Assembly: GCA_016713665.1 (NCBI GenBank)
Contig: JADJOR010000002.1
Location: 868,001-932,000 of the forward strand
DNA from: Deltaproteobacteria bacterium
Lineage (GTDB): Bacteria > Myxococcota_A > UBA9160 > UBA4427
Length of the DNA stretch: 64,000 nucleotides
Direction: 5' to 3'
The stretch's first letter is position 1, and each line of letters starts with the position of its first letter. Below are positions 25,438 through 33,796 of this stretch, piece after piece. The translations under genes were made by a program, and so were the position numbers. The notes under the pieces were generated by a model that was not told the origin of the DNA, searched no databases, and saw nothing but the letters and a program-made list of their open reading frames with translations.

Positions 25438-26754
25438 ATGAGTCGCACCGTCTTCCGCAACGCCCGGGTCTTCGACGGCCAGGACCTCCTGCCCGCCGGC
25501 ACGGTCGTCGCCGTCGAGGGCAATCGCATCACGCACGCCGATGCCGCCCGCTTCAAGGAGAAGCCCGGAGACCGGGTCTACGACCTGACCGGGAAGACCC
25601 TGATGCCGGGGATGTTCCAGTGTCATTTCCATACCGGCTTCGGACCCGACGCAGGCAATCCCTCGCCCTATCTCGGCCTCAACATGCCGCCCGCCTATCT
25701 CGGCATGGTCGCCGCGAAGAACGCGCAGCTCGCCCTGAACGTGGGCGTCACGAGCATCATCGGCTCCTCGAATGGCGACCTGCTCGACGTCTGCCTCAAG
25801 GAGGCGATCCTGCTCGGGCTGACGAAGGGGCCGCGCGTCACGCCGTGCACCCGCGAGCTGATCGCCTCGGGCGACTCCGCCGACGGCGACAACCGCGCCT
25901 GGTTCATGGGCATCCGGAACCACGGCCTGATCCGCCGCGCGGACGGCCCCGAAGCCCTCCGCCAGGCGATCCGCGAAGAGGTCGGCCGCGGCTGCGAGAT
26001 CGTGAAGATCTCGATCTCCGACGGCCATGGCAGCCAGCCCATTCCCGACTACAACTACTATTCGGAGACCGAGATCCGCGCCGCGGTCGAGGCGGCCCAT
26101 TCCCGCAAGGCGTTGATCCGTGCCCACTGCCCGTCCCGGGTCGGGATCATCGAAGCCGCCCGCGCGGGGGTCGACATCATCGACCACGCAGACCTGATCG
26201 ACGAGGAGGGGATCGAGGCGGTGCTCGAGGCCGACGCCGCGATCACGCCGAGCTACCTCTGGAGCGAGCGCTTCCTCGGCTTCGCCGAGAGCTGGAACTA
26301 CGACATGGGGAACTTCCCGATCGGGAATGGCTTCCCGGAGTCCCGCGCGAGGACGGTCGCGCGCCTCGCCGCCGTGCGCCGCGACTTCGAGCACACGGCC
26401 TCGATGATGCCGAAGCTGCGCGCCGCCGGGGTGCGCATGCTGCTCGGCGACGACTACGGCTTCGCGATGATGCCCCATGGCGACTATGCGTCGGAGATGG
26501 AGGTCTACGTGAAGCACGGGGTGCCCCCGATCGAGCTCCTGCGCTGGGCGACCGCGAACGGCGCCGACGCGCTCCGCGAGCGGGGCCGGGAGCTCGGGCG
26601 GATCGGGAAGGGCAAGCTCGCCGATCTCGTCGTGGTCGCCGGCGATCCGACCCAGGACGTCTCGCTGTTCCGGAATCCCGACCACATCCCGCTCGTCTTG
26701 AAGGACGGCGTCGTCGAGAAGGATCTCCTGACCCACAGCGTCGTCGCGGCCTGA
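25438..26754 (+). CDS. Amidohydrolase (imidazolonepropionase/prolidase-like)
   Basis: 438 residues from the ATG at 25438 (GAAGGAG upstream). Family features: the N-terminal beta strand domain (VVAVEGNRITHAD), the metal His pair in FQCHFHTGFG near 64, His in IRAHCPSRVG and IDHADLIDEEG, and the catalytic Asp in LLGDDYGF near 336; the C-terminal strand IGKGKLADLVVVAGDP closes the fold. This subfamily hydrolyses amide or dipeptide-like bonds; the real substrate is not evident. First gene of an operon with the acyl-CoA ligase 35 bp downstream, then crotonase and DapB-like genes, so it may act on an acyl conjugate. Confidence 0.87.
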   Translation: MSRTVFRNARVFDGQDLLPAGTVVAVEGNRITHADAARFKEKPGDRVYDLTGKTLMPGMFQCHFHTGFGPDAGNPSPYLGLNMPPAYLGMVAAKNAQLALNVGVTSIIGSSNGDLLDVCLKEAILLGLTKGPRVTPCTRELIASGDSADGDNRAWFMGIRNHGLIRRADGPEALRQAIREEVGRGCEIVKISISDGHGSQPIPDYNYYSETEIRAAVEAAHSRKALIRAHCPSRVGIIEAARAGVDIIDHADLIDEEGIEAVLEADAAITPSYLWSERFLGFAESWNYDMGNFPIGNGFPESRARTVARLAAVRRDFEHTASMMPKLRAAGVRMLLGDDYGFAMMPHGDYASEMEVYVKHGVPPIELLRWATANGADALRERGRELGRIGKGKLADLVVVAGDPTQDVSLFRNPDHIPLVLKDGVVEKDLLTHSVVAA

Positions 26755-26789
26755 AGCCGCCCGAACCGCCCCTTCCGCCCGGAGCCCCG

Positions 26790-28343
26790 ATGTCTCTCGT
26801 TTCCTACGGACGTGCGCTCTCGCTCCACGCCGAGCGCAAGCCCGACTCCGTCGCGCTCGTCCACGAGGGCAAGGCGACGCGGTATGCCGAGCTCGATCGC
26901 GCCGCGAATCGACTGGCTCGGCTCTTCGCGCGGTGCGGCGTGGACGAGGGCGACTTCGTGACCCTCGCGCTGCCGAACGGGCGGGAGTTCGTCGAGGCGC
27001 TCTTCGCGTGCTGGAAGCTCGGAGCGACGCCGCAGCCCGTCTCGCCGCGGCTGCCGAGGGCCGAGCGCGACGCGATCCTCGCCCTCGTCGCGCCGAAGCT
27101 CGTGGTCGGTCCGCCAGTCGACGAGGTACCGGGGGGCCATGCGCTCTCGTCGCGGGGCAATCGATCCTCGCTTCCAGGCGATCGGAGCCTTCCGGCGAGC
27201 CCGACCGCCGTGGTCGGCCCCGCCGTTCTCGAGGCCGGCTTCGATGCCTCCGGCGAATCCGACGCCCCGCTCCCGGACCGCGTCTCCCGCTATCGCATGG
27301 CCATCTGCTCGGGGGGCTCGACGGGGCGGCCGAAGGTCGTCGTCGATCACATCCCCGCGCAGTGTGACCCGGAAGCGGCCTTTCACGGTCAGTCTCCCGG
27401 CACGAGCATCCTCGTCCCGGGCCCGCTCTACCACTCGGCGCCCCTCATCAATTGCCTCTCGGTCCTGCTCGGCGGAGGCAAGGTCGTCGCGATGTCGCGC
27501 TTCGACGCGGCCGAGTCGCTGCGGTTGATCGAGGAGCACCGCCTCGCGCTCGCGATCTTCGTTCCGACCATGATGGTCCGGATCTGGAAGCTCCCGCGCG
27601 CGGAGCGCGAGCGCTTCGACCTCTCGTCGCTCGTGCGCGTCGTCTCGAGCAGTGCCTTCCTGCCGGAGTGGCTGCGACGGGAGTGGATCGAGTGGATCGG
27701 GCCCGATCGGGTCTGGGAGGCGTACGGCGGGAGCGAGCGGATCGTGGGGACGCTCATCTCCGGGCGCGAGTGGCTCGCGCGGCCGGGCTCCGTCGGGCGC
27801 GTCAGCGAGGGGCGCAAGATCAGGATCGTCGGCCCCGACGGCGAGACGCTGCCGGTCGGCGAGGTCGGCGACGTCTACGGGATGCCGCCGGGCGGACCCG
27901 GATCGACCTATCACTATCTCGGGGCCGAGCCCCGCCGCCTGCCGGACGGCTGGGAGACCCTCGGCGACATGGGCTACCTCGACGAGGACGGCTTCCTCTA
28001 CCTCGTCGATCGCCGGACGGATCTCGTGATCACCGGCGGCGCCAACGTCTATCCGGCGGAGGTCGAGGGCGCGATCGAGGCGCATCCGGCGGTGCTCGCC
28101 TGTGCCGTGATCGGGCTGCCCGACGACGATCTCGGCGCCGTCGTCCATGCGATCGTCCACCTCGCGCAGCCGATCGGCGAGGACGAGCTGCGGCGCCACG
28201 TCGAGGCGCGCCTCGTGCGCTACAAGGTCCCGCGCAGCTTCGAGTTCGTGTGGGAGACGCTCAAGGACGACGCCGGCAAGGTCCGGCGCGCGGCGCTCCG
28301 CGCCGAGCGGGTCGCGGCGCTCGAACGGGCGAAGTCGGGCTGA
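26790..28343 (+). CDS. AMP-dependent acyl-CoA ligase
   Basis: 517 residues from the ATG at 26790. Adenylate-forming motifs: the P-loop SGGSTGRPKVV near 172, the A5-type YGGSERIVGT near 313, the A7/A8 region GDMGYLDEDGFLYLVDRRTD near 393, and the C-terminal Lys region DDAGKVRRAAL, which differs from the usual PRTPSGK motif but keeps a Lys. Shape and length agree with the bile-acid/steroid-CoA and fatty-acyl ligase branch. Likely activates a carboxylic acid as its CoA thioester for the crotonase that follows 72 bp downstream. Confidence 0.88.
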   Translation: MSLVSYGRALSLHAERKPDSVALVHEGKATRYAELDRAANRLARLFARCGVDEGDFVTLALPNGREFVEALFACWKLGATPQPVSPRLPRAERDAILALVAPKLVVGPPVDEVPGGHALSSRGNRSSLPGDRSLPASPTAVVGPAVLEAGFDASGESDAPLPDRVSRYRMAICSGGSTGRPKVVVDHIPAQCDPEAAFHGQSPGTSILVPGPLYHSAPLINCLSVLLGGGKVVAMSRFDAAESLRLIEEHRLALAIFVPTMMVRIWKLPRAERERFDLSSLVRVVSSSAFLPEWLRREWIEWIGPDRVWEAYGGSERIVGTLISGREWLARPGSVGRVSEGRKIRIVGPDGETLPVGEVGDVYGMPPGGPGSTYHYLGAEPRRLPDGWETLGDMGYLDEDGFLYLVDRRTDLVITGGANVYPAEVEGAIEAHPAVLACAVIGLPDDDLGAVVHAIVHLAQPIGEDELRRHVEARLVRYKVPRSFEFVWETLKDDAGKVRRAALRAERVAALERAKSG

Positions 28344-28415
28344 GCGCGAAGAGAATCAGTGCACAGAGGCCATCAGAGAGCAAAGAGTCAGAAAGCGAAG
28401 AGAAGGACGAGAGAC

Positions 28416-29210
28416 GTGGACTACCAGCAATTCGCCGCCGAGCATCATCTCAAGATCGAAATCGTCTATCGCATCGCGATCGTGCGCATGAACCGACCCG
28501 ACAAGCGCAACGCCGTCAATCTCTCGATGCACCGCGGGCTCGAGGAGATCTGGCATCCCCTCGGCACCGATCCCGACGTCGGCGCGATCGTGCTCGCGGG
28601 CGAGGGGAAGGGCTTCTGCGCCGGCGGCGACCTCGTCGATTTCTATCCGAAGGATCCGACGCCCTTCGACATGATCCGGCCGTCGCGGCGGCTCGTGATG
28701 GAGATGGTGAACTGCGAGGCGCCGGTCGTGGCCGCGGTTCAAGGTGTCGCGGCGGGGCTGGGCGCGACCCTCGCGCTGCTCTGCGACATCATCTACGCGG
28801 CGGACGACGCGAAGATCGGCGATACCCACGTCGGCATGGGCATGGTCGCGGGCGACGGCGGCGCGGTCATCTGGCCGCTGCTCGTCGGTCCCCACCGCGC
28901 GAAGGAGATGCTGATGGGCAGCGAGCTCGTCCCCGGCCCGCGCGCCGCGGAGATGGGCCTCGTCAACCACTGCGTCCCCGCCGCCGAGCTGATGGACCGC
29001 GCGATCGCCCACGCGAAGAAGCTCGCCGCGGCCCCGCCGATCGCGCTGCGCTGGACCAAGCAGGTCCTGAACCAGCACGTGCGCCAGAGCCTCAACCTCG
29101 TCATGGACTCGGGCATCGCGATCGAGCTGCTCTCGTGCAACACGGAAGATTTCCGCGAGGCCGGCAAGGCGTTCTTCGAGAAGCGCAAGCCCGTCTTCCG
29201 CGGGCGTTAG
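28416..29210 (+). CDS. Crotonase-fold protein lacking both catalytic glutamates
   Basis: 264 residues with a GTG start at 28416, AAGGA 12 bp before it; an upstream in-frame ATG only adds a Lys/Arg-rich shadow. Oxyanion segments are present (GEGKGFCAGGDLVDF; VQGVAAGLGATLALLCD), but the first Glu position reads Thr or Ala (GATLALLCD) and the second reads DTHVGMG. It therefore may act as an isomerase, hydrolase or decarboxylase rather than a hydratase. HVRQSLNLVMDSGIAIE near the C-terminus fits the same subfamily as many actinobacterial EchA proteins. Third gene of the amidohydrolase operon, followed 71 bp later by a DapB-like gene. Confidence 0.88.
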   Translation: MDYQQFAAEHHLKIEIVYRIAIVRMNRPDKRNAVNLSMHRGLEEIWHPLGTDPDVGAIVLAGEGKGFCAGGDLVDFYPKDPTPFDMIRPSRRLVMEMVNCEAPVVAAVQGVAAGLGATLALLCDIIYAADDAKIGDTHVGMGMVAGDGGAVIWPLLVGPHRAKEMLMGSELVPGPRAAEMGLVNHCVPAAELMDRAIAHAKKLAAAPPIALRWTKQVLNQHVRQSLNLVMDSGIAIELLSCNTEDFREAGKAFFEKRKPVFRGR

Positions 29211-29281
29211 GTCGAGACCGTCGCGGCGCCGGGTGGCGGGCGACGGCGGCGTCTCGACGGAAGAGTGAAGGGACGGCGAAG

Positions 29282-30364
29282 ATGGCGTATCGCGTGATCC
29301 AGTGGGCGACCGGCGGCGTCGGCCGCGCGGCGATCGAGGGCGTGCTCGACCATCCGGAGCTCGAGCTCGTCGGCTGCTGGGTCCACGGCGCGGCGAAGGA
29401 AGGGCGCGACGTCGGCGAGCTCGTCGGCCGTGCGCCCGTCGGCGTGCGCACGACCCGCGACGTCGAGGCGCTGCTCGCCCTGCCGGCCGATTGCGTCGTC
29501 TACAGCCCGTTGATGGCGGACCCGAAGGTGCTCGTCCGGATCCTGCGCTCGGGCAAGAACGTCGTGACGCCGCTCGGCTGGATCTACCCGAAGCGCCAGG
29601 ACAATCACGAGATCGAGGCCGCCTGTCGCGAAGGCCACGCGACCCTCCACGGGACCGGCATCCATCCCGGGGGCATCACCGAGCGCTTCCCGCTCATGGT
29701 CTCGGGCCTCTCCCGGGCGATCACCCACGTTCGCGCCGAGGAGTTCTCCGACATCCGGACCTACTCGGCGCCCCAGGTCGTCCACGAGATCATGCTCTTC
29801 GGCAAGGAGCCCGCGGTCGCGAAGAAGAGCCCGATGCTGAAGTTCCTCGGCGGCGGCTTCATGCAGTCGATCGACATGGTGGCCGACACCCTCGGCTTCG
29901 CCCTCGATCCCGAGAAGCGCGCGATCCACGAGATCGCCGTCGCGACGGCGCCGATCGAGTCCCCGATCGGGACGATCGCGCCGGGCCTCGTCGCGGCGCA
30001 GCGCTTCGCCTGGCAGGGCCTCGTTCGCGGCGAGCCCGTCGTGACCGCCGCCGTCAACTGGTTCATGGGCGATCGCCACCTCGCGCCGCTGCCGGACGGC
30101 GATCCGGGCGTGCGCTGGAGCTTCGGGCCGGAAGGGGAACGCTTCGAGGTCGAGATCACCGGCGACCCGAAGACCCATCTCACGTTCCACGGCTGGCATC
30201 CCGAGTCGATCGCCTCGGGGCTCGAGCGCAACAACGGCATCGTCGCGACGGCGATGCACTGCGTCTCGGCGATCCCCTACGCCTGCGCCGCCGAGCCCGG
30301 GATCAAGACCTATCTCGATCTGCCGCTGATCGCCGGCCGGGCGGCGCCACATCTATCGCGTTAG
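29282..30364 (+). CDS. DapB-N-like NAD(P)-dependent oxidoreductase
   Basis: 360 residues from the ATG at 29282. Cofactor motif ATGGVGRAAIEG at about 9-20, followed by HPELELVGCWVHG, closely parallel to the paralogue at 11617-12708; the C-terminus GIKTYLDLPLIAGR corresponds to GVKSILDLPLFTAR there. The middle part, NVVTPLGWIYPKRQDN and HGTGIHPGGITERFP, differs from the paralogue (NTAIVSLVYPPF), suggesting another substrate. Cytoplasmic. Last gene of the operon starting at 25438; again directly behind a crotonase gene. Confidence 0.82.
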   Translation: MAYRVIQWATGGVGRAAIEGVLDHPELELVGCWVHGAAKEGRDVGELVGRAPVGVRTTRDVEALLALPADCVVYSPLMADPKVLVRILRSGKNVVTPLGWIYPKRQDNHEIEAACREGHATLHGTGIHPGGITERFPLMVSGLSRAITHVRAEEFSDIRTYSAPQVVHEIMLFGKEPAVAKKSPMLKFLGGGFMQSIDMVADTLGFALDPEKRAIHEIAVATAPIESPIGTIAPGLVAAQRFAWQGLVRGEPVVTAAVNWFMGDRHLAPLPDGDPGVRWSFGPEGERFEVEITGDPKTHLTFHGWHPESIASGLERNNGIVATAMHCVSAIPYACAAEPGIKTYLDLPLIAGRAAPHLSR

Positions 30365-30388
30365 GCGTGTGTGCTTCGCTCGAGCCCC

Positions 30389-30422
30389 GCGCGCCGCAGA
30401 GGGATCGCAGGCCGCGGCGCGC
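30389..30422. terminator. GC-rich hairpin between convergent genes
   Basis: GCGCGCCGC (30389-30397) and GCGGCGCGC (30414-30422) are perfectly complementary, 16-base loop. Located between the DapB-like stop and the stop of the protease on the other strand. No U-run. Confidence 0.4.
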
Positions 30423-31831
30423 TAGTTCGGCCGGTTCCGGGTCCGCGTCGCGGGGGTCGACTCCGGCCGGGGCGGGACGGGCTCCGTCCAGCGCAGGCCG
30501 AGGGCGTTCTCTGCATCACCGACGGGAACCGCGAAGCCGAGCCCCTCGATCGCCTCGTTCGAGACCTTGTGGACCACGATCCCGCGCAGCTCGCCTTCGG
30601 CGTCGAGGAGCGGACCTCCGCTGTTGCCCGGATTGACCGCCGCGTCGGTCTGGAGATAGGCGAGGCCGCGGATCGTGCGATTGCCGCTCGCGACGCCGCG
30701 GGTCACCGAGCGCGCGAGCTCCTCGGCGATCGGATTGCCGATCGCCCAGATCTCGGTCCCGACCCGCACGGTCGTCTCGTCCGTCCGCAGGCACGCGTGC
30801 CCGCGACCCGGCGCCTTCAGGAGGGCCGCGTCCCGGCCGGGATCGACGCGGACGACCTCGGCGGGCAGCTCGAGTCCCGACTTGAAGCGCAGCGTCGCTT
30901 TGCGCTCGTCGCCGACCACGTGGGCGGCGGTCAGCATGTAGCCGTCGTCGGAGACGATCGTTCCGGTTCCGCTCGCCGAGCCGACGACGACGACGACGAC
31001 CGCGTCCTGCGCGCGGGGGAGATCGCGGGGAAGGCTCAGGTCGCGTTCTGGGCAGCGGCGGATCGAGAGGAGGACGTCCTCGAAGGAGGCGTTTGCGGCG
31101 TGCGGCGCGTTCTTGCGCAGGGGGGCCACGAAGGCCGGGTCGGCGAGGGCGGTTCGGAAGGCCGCGAGGAAGGCGGGTGGCATCGGTTGGCCCTTCCGGC
31201 CGGCGGCCTCGCCGCGTCCGATGACCCGGGTCTTCGCGACCATCTTCCGATCGAGGGAATCGAAGATCTGGAACTCGACGTCCATCGTGGCACGGCTCGA
31301 GATCTGCTCGAACTTCGTCGTCGAGACGCTGGCCGGGGTCTTCACCTCGTACTCGAGGTCGAGACCGTGGATGATGGCCGCCATCTGGTAGCGCGCCTCG
31401 AGCGTCGCGTTCGGCGTGAAGACCGCGTCGCTCGCGTCGCGCACGTCGTAGCCGAGGCCCTCGAGCTCGTCGGTCGCCGTGACGTTGAATGCGCCGGACT
31501 CCTGGGCGGAGGTCCCCCAGTTGTCCTCTCCGACGATCCGGCCGCGCATGCGCGTGACGGAGAATGGGGTGCCGGCGGGAATCCGGAAGAGCGTCTTCTG
31601 GAAGACGACGGGCTGCGAGCCCTCCGGACCGAGTCGGATCGGTTCGGCCATCGCGGCGACCGCGGCTCGACGCGCGGGCGGCTTCGCGCAGCCGGCGATT
31701 GCGCCCCCGCCGGCGAAGACGAGGGCGGCCAAGGCGACCGTGACCGGCACGGCGGCCTGAAGGCGGCGCCGGAGCGCGGGCGGAAGCGCGGCGCGGACGA
31801 TGCGGACGGTGGCTCGCAGAGCGCGCGGCAT
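30422..31831 (-). CDS. Lipoprotein trypsin-like serine protease (Do/HtrA-type domain, no PDZ)
   Basis: 469 residues. An N-terminal hydrophobic stretch ends in the lipobox GAIAGC (Cys about residue 48), so an envelope lipoprotein. Residues 60-260 form an unassigned domain. The C-terminal 190 residues are a chymotrypsin-fold protease with the triad His (YMLTAAHVVG), Asp (VDPGRDAALLK) and Ser (VNPGNSGGPLL). No PDZ domain follows, unlike DegP or DegQ. A run of six valines precedes the protease start (AVVVVVVGSASGTG). Likely quality control or processing in the envelope. It starts one base after the stop of the DUF1214 gene, in the same operon. Confidence 0.85.
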   Translation of the reverse strand: MPRALRATVRIVRAALPPALRRRLQAAVPVTVALAALVFAGGGAIAGCAKPPARRAAVAAMAEPIRLGPEGSQPVVFQKTLFRIPAGTPFSVTRMRGRIVGEDNWGTSAQESGAFNVTATDELEGLGYDVRDASDAVFTPNATLEARYQMAAIIHGLDLEYEVKTPASVSTTKFEQISSRATMDVEFQIFDSLDRKMVAKTRVIGRGEAAGRKGQPMPPAFLAAFRTALADPAFVAPLRKNAPHAANASFEDVLLSIRRCPERDLSLPRDLPRAQDAVVVVVVGSASGTGTIVSDDGYMLTAAHVVGDERKATLRFKSGLELPAEVVRVDPGRDAALLKAPGRGHACLRTDETTVRVGTEIWAIGNPIAEELARSVTRGVASGNRTIRGLAYLQTDAAVNPGNSGGPLLDAEGELRGIVVHKVSNEAIEGLGFAVPVGDAENALGLRWTEPVPPRPESTPATRTRNRPN

Positions 31832-31832
31832 G

Positions 31833-33164
31833 TCAGCGCCGGAGCGAGGCCAGCGGGACGAGCGCAGCCTTCGGCGTCTCCACGTCGGCCTCGGGCAGCA
31901 TGATGCGCCAGTAGACCTGTCCCGTCTCGCGGCCCTCGCCGTCGAGCCAGTTCGGGACGCCGGGATCGCGGTGGGCGATCACGATCCGATAGGAGCCATC
32001 GGCCTCGAACTGGATCTGGCGGCGGTTCAGCGAGACGCGGCGGTTCATGTAGTCGTAGCTCTGGCCATACCGATTCCAGAGCGTCACGTTCGCGAAGCGA
32101 CAGCTCGGGAAGCGGCCCGTCACGACGAGCGCCTCGTCGGGGCCGATCGCGTAGGGCGCCATCGTGTAGGCGGCGTCGGCGGCGGCGTAGGCGAGCGAGC
32201 CCGGCTTCTGCGGCGGGTTGAAGACGTTGGGCGTGGTCGAGACCCAGGCGGGCATCGGATCCGGGCGGGGGGCCTCGAGGGTTCGAGTACGGACGTAGGT
32301 CTCGATGCGGCGGATCGCGGCGGCGATCGACGCGTCGTTGGGGGGGCGGGGCGGGGGTTGCGGATCGAGACACTCGATCTCCATCGGCACGTGGAGCAGG
32401 GGATCCGTCGCCGCCGAGCGCAGGTTCTCGAAATAATGCCGGGTACTGATGCGCGAGACGTCGTCGGGGAGCGGGATCCAGTTCCGCGGCCGAGGCTTGC
32501 CCCCGAGAACGATCTCGAAGCGGCCGTCGGCCGCGATGTCGTACTGGGTGTCGTTGAGGACGCCCGCGATGCGCCCCGCATAGCCGCCGCGCGCGCCCCC
32601 CGCCTCGACGGTGACCGACGAGTAGGCGGCACCCGCCTGGTTCGAACGCAGGCGATAGGTCCGCCCCGGGGCGAGCGGCGTCGAGTAGTAGATCGCGTCG
32701 GCGTTGTCGCCGTTGCTCTTGCGGACGGGGGAGACCTGGTGCTGGGCGAGGGGATGGGTCGGCTGGGCCTCGAGCTCGACGAGCAGCGCCTGCTCGAGGA
32801 CGTGGAGCAGATGGCGGTGGCCCTCGGCGACGTCCTGGCGGCTCGTGATCGCGAAGGCTTCGGTCAGCTGGCCGTCCCGCACGCGGGCGAGGCTCGCGAG
32901 CAGCGCGTCGAAGGCGCGGCCGGCCTCGCCGTAGTCGTGGGTGGCTGCGGGGGAGGCCAGCGCCGTCGATGCCGGGTTCGAGCCGGTCGCAGGGGCGGTC
33001 TTCGAATCCCCGTGTCGGGCGAGCTCCGGAGCGGTGCTCGAAGAGCCGCTCGGATCGGTCGCGCAGCCGACGAGCGGCGCCGCGGCGAGGGCGCCGAGGG
33101 TCTGCAGGAAGCGTCTTCGCGCGAGCGGGTCGCCGGCCGCCAGCGGTTCGCGAACGTCGTCCAT
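31833..33164 (-). CDS. DUF1214-containing Tat-exported lipoprotein
   Basis: 443 residues from the ATG at 33164, chosen because AAGGGAG precedes it. The N-terminus has a twin-arginine signal (ARRRFLQTLGALAAAPLVGC) whose hydrophobic part ends in a lipobox Cys. A Ser/Ala/Thr-rich linker (about 45-85) follows. The C-terminal half, with LWNRYGQSYDYMNRR and GVPNWLDGEGRETGQVYWR, matches DUF1214, usually found with DUF1254 in envelope proteins of unknown function. DUF1254 is not evident here. Directly followed by the lipoprotein protease, one base apart. Confidence 0.75.
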   Translation of the reverse strand: MDDVREPLAAGDPLARRRFLQTLGALAAAPLVGCATDPSGSSSTAPELARHGDSKTAPATGSNPASTALASPAATHDYGEAGRAFDALLASLARVRDGQLTEAFAITSRQDVAEGHRHLLHVLEQALLVELEAQPTHPLAQHQVSPVRKSNGDNADAIYYSTPLAPGRTYRLRSNQAGAAYSSVTVEAGGARGGYAGRIAGVLNDTQYDIAADGRFEIVLGGKPRPRNWIPLPDDVSRISTRHYFENLRSAATDPLLHVPMEIECLDPQPPPRPPNDASIAAAIRRIETYVRTRTLEAPRPDPMPAWVSTTPNVFNPPQKPGSLAYAAADAAYTMAPYAIGPDEALVVTGRFPSCRFANVTLWNRYGQSYDYMNRRVSLNRRQIQFEADGSYRIVIAHRDPGVPNWLDGEGRETGQVYWRIMLPEADVETPKAALVPLASLRR

Positions 33165-33281
33165 CGGAGCTCCCTTCATCTCAGGTCGGCCGTCGCAATC
33201 GGACTGCGGCGATCACGATACCCGAAGTCGCCGGCCGTCGGACCGCGCGATGGAGCGTGCTCTCCCGCCGTGGCGACATGG

Positions 33282-33287
33282 TAGAGT
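33282..33287 (+). promoter_or_regulatory. Candidate -10 element before the VOC gene
   Basis: TAGAGT, 50 bp upstream of the ATG at 33337, in a 170-bp divergent region; same string as at 25310. No -35. Confidence 0.25.
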
Positions 33288-33336
33288 GGCCGCGCGCGAT
33301 CGAACGCGCGCCCGACGACCGATAGGAGAGAAAGAC

Positions 33337-33705
33337 ATGGTGGGATATACGACGCTGGGAACCAACGATCTGCCGCGCGCGACGGCCTTCTTCGATGCAC
33401 TGCTCGGCGAGATCGGCGCCAAGCAGATCATGAAGGGCGATCGCATGGTCATGTACGGAAAGGACATGGGCGCCGGCATGCTCGCGATCTGCACGCCCTT
33501 CGACAAGGAGAAGGCGACGCCCGGAAACGGGGTCATGATCGCGCTGAACGTGGGGACCCAGGAAGCGGTGGAAAAGCTGCATGCGAAGGCGCTCGCCCTC
33601 GGCGCGACCTGCGAGGGCAAGCCGGGGCCGCGCGGGCCGGGGTTCTACGGCGCCTACTTCCGGGATCTCGACGGGAACAAGTTCTGCGGCTTCAAGATGG
33701 GCTGA
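33337..33705 (+). CDS. VOC-superfamily (glyoxalase-like) protein
   Basis: 122 residues with AGGAGAG before the ATG. A single vicinal-oxygen-chelate module pair: GYTTLGTNDLPRATAFFDALLG at the start and GFYGAYFRDLDGNKFCGFKMG at the end, the classic strand pattern. The expected metal ligands of glyoxalase I are not all present (no His at the start strand), so it may be a metal-free binding protein or a lyase of other kind. Single gene, convergent with the DUF3604 gene. Confidence 0.85.
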   Translation: MVGYTTLGTNDLPRATAFFDALLGEIGAKQIMKGDRMVMYGKDMGAGMLAICTPFDKEKATPGNGVMIALNVGTQEAVEKLHAKALALGATCEGKPGPRGPGFYGAYFRDLDGNKFCGFKMG

Positions 33706-33722
33706 AAGCCCGGGAGCTCGAA

Positions 33723-33757
33723 CGGATCGGGGCGTGCGCGGTGTCCGCCCCGATCCG
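33723..33757. terminator. Strong bidirectional terminator hairpin
   Basis: CGGATCGGGGCG (33723-33734) and CGCCCCGATCCG (33746-33757) form a perfect 12-bp stem with an 11-base loop between two convergent genes (stops at 33705 and 33797). No T-tract. The cleanest hairpin of the window. Confidence 0.55.
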
Positions 33758-33796
33758 GGGCCGGCGCCGCGCCGCCCGCTTCGATGCGAGATCCGG

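Noticed and set aside
24349..26736. 795-codon minus-strand frame and the overlapping long plus-strand frames 21684-24620 and 24654-28343
   Set aside because: Out-of-phase shadows of the two amidohydrolases and neighbours; low-complexity Arg/Asp/Gly sequence. Only the 3' part of the last frame (from 26790) is a real gene.
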